Made by a program: the position numbers and the translations under genes | Shown here: positions 63,632 to 64,000 of the stretch, piece after piece | Numbering within the stretch: the stretch's first letter is position 1 | Layout of the letters: every line of letters begins with the position of its first letter | The notes under the pieces: model-generated | Databases searched by the model: none | What the model was told of the DNA's origin: nothing | The model's input: the letters and a program-made list of their open reading frames with translations, nothing else | NCBI GenBank assembly: GCA_963742875.1 | Contig: CAVUNO010000012.1 | Span: 406,508-470,507 of the forward strand | Direction: 5' to 3' | DNA from: Bog-532 sp963742875 | Lineage (GTDB): Bacteria; Actinomycetota; Actinomycetes; Streptosporangiales; Streptosporangiaceae | Length of the DNA stretch: 64,000 bases

Positions 63632-64000
63632 TTTGAGGTGCGGCTGCTGGGCCCGGTCCAAATTGGCCGGGCCGGCCGCGAGATCGCGCTGGCGTCCCCG
63701 GCAGCGGGCGGTGCTGGCGTCGCTGGTGCTGGAGTCGGGGCGGGTAGTGCCTGCCGGACGGCTGGGTGAGGAGGTCTGGCGGGGCAGCCCGCCGCCGGGC
63801 GCGGCCAAGACGCTGCGGTCGTACGTATCGCGGTTGCGCACGCTCCTAACGCCCGACGTCGAACTGGTGGGGCGCGGGGGCGGCTATGTGCTCAGCGTCG
63901 ATCCGGGCGTGGTGGATGCGGTCCGGTTCGAGCGACTGGCCGCGTCCGGGCAGGCGGCGCTGCGCCGTGGCGACCCGGCCGCGGCGGCGGGATGTTTCCG
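63632..64000 (+). pseudogene. Third AfsR/SARP-type regulator, 5' part, frameshifted, runs off right edge
   Basis: Reads FEVRLLGPVQIGRAGREIAL, then from about 63695 in another frame RAVLASLVLESGRVVPAGRL, SPPPGAAKTLRSYVSRLRTL, YVLSVDPGVVDAVRFERL and GDPAAAAGCF at the window edge. These are the DNA-binding domain and the start of the BTAD. Divergent from the second copy and clearly paralogous to both others. No start codon is obvious before FEVRLL. It could be intact apart from the one indel. Confidence 0.72.

Overview
The window is high-GC actinobacterial DNA. The evidence is the gene families present: AfsR/SARP regulators, XRE-DUF5753 and short GntR regulators, an FtsK-type conjugal transfer gene with small Spd-like neighbours, and frequent GTG starts. 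A soil actinomycete of the Streptosporangiales/Streptomycetales type fits best, but I cannot name a species. Most of the window is accessory DNA that has built up around one tRNA-Thr(GGT) gene at 45125-45200.

Left part (1-12 kb): a partial DUF3311 gene, a short graveyard of gene fragments, an IS607-type TnpA/TnpB insertion, a DUF4331 gene, a collapsed alpha/beta hydrolase, an SDR gene, remnants of an MFS transporter and a carboxylesterase, lutABC (lactate utilisation), and a convergent glcF-glcD pair whose glcF is frameshifted and whose upstream region is cut off by an integrase remnant.

Tandem integrative elements (about 4-45 kb): one arrangement recurs. A tyrosine integrase gene reads left; then comes a 39-bp copy of the 5' half of tRNA-Thr; then an inverted repeat and a small HTH gene reading right. 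It is seen as a collapsed remnant at 4.1-4.3 kb, a degraded copy at 11.7-12.4 kb, a pseudogene-bearing copy at 15.2-16.8 kb, and an intact integrase plus complete tRNA at 44.1-45.2 kb. The simplest reading is a row of related elements in tandem. One is a 4.1-kb unit carrying the K+ transporter Kup. The next is a 29-kb island (16.2-45.2 kb).

The 29-kb island carries a PIN-domain protein, a large conserved protein of unknown function, a cluster of regulators, an ABC-3C-type defence operon (DUF4297 nuclease, middle component, SMC-like ATPase), a phosphotransferase, a frameshifted conjugal transfer module (Spd-like proteins, FtsK/Tra, DNA methylase), a defence-type reverse transcriptase with a PD-(D/E)XK-like partner, a Shedu-like DUF4263 nuclease, and the integrase. 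The DUF4297 gene is split by a 4.2-kb group II intron that contains a second group II intron. Removing the outer unit at its consensus ends rejoins the exons in frame as a 418-residue protein. This is the most striking feature of the window.

Right part (45-64 kb): a 5-kb segment lies between two copies of the 3' half of the tRNA and carries a 767-residue unknown protein, a VapBC module and gene remnants. It is followed by a 3.2-kb insertion sequence with a TCTAG target duplication, an unknown membrane protein of lower GC, a short secreted/membrane protein, and three AfsR/SARP-type regulator genes. All three regulators are interrupted by frameshifts, and the last runs off the end.

Many frameshifts in GC-rich stretches (transfer module, insertion sequence, regulators) could be genuine decay or assembly error. 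The sequence alone cannot decide.
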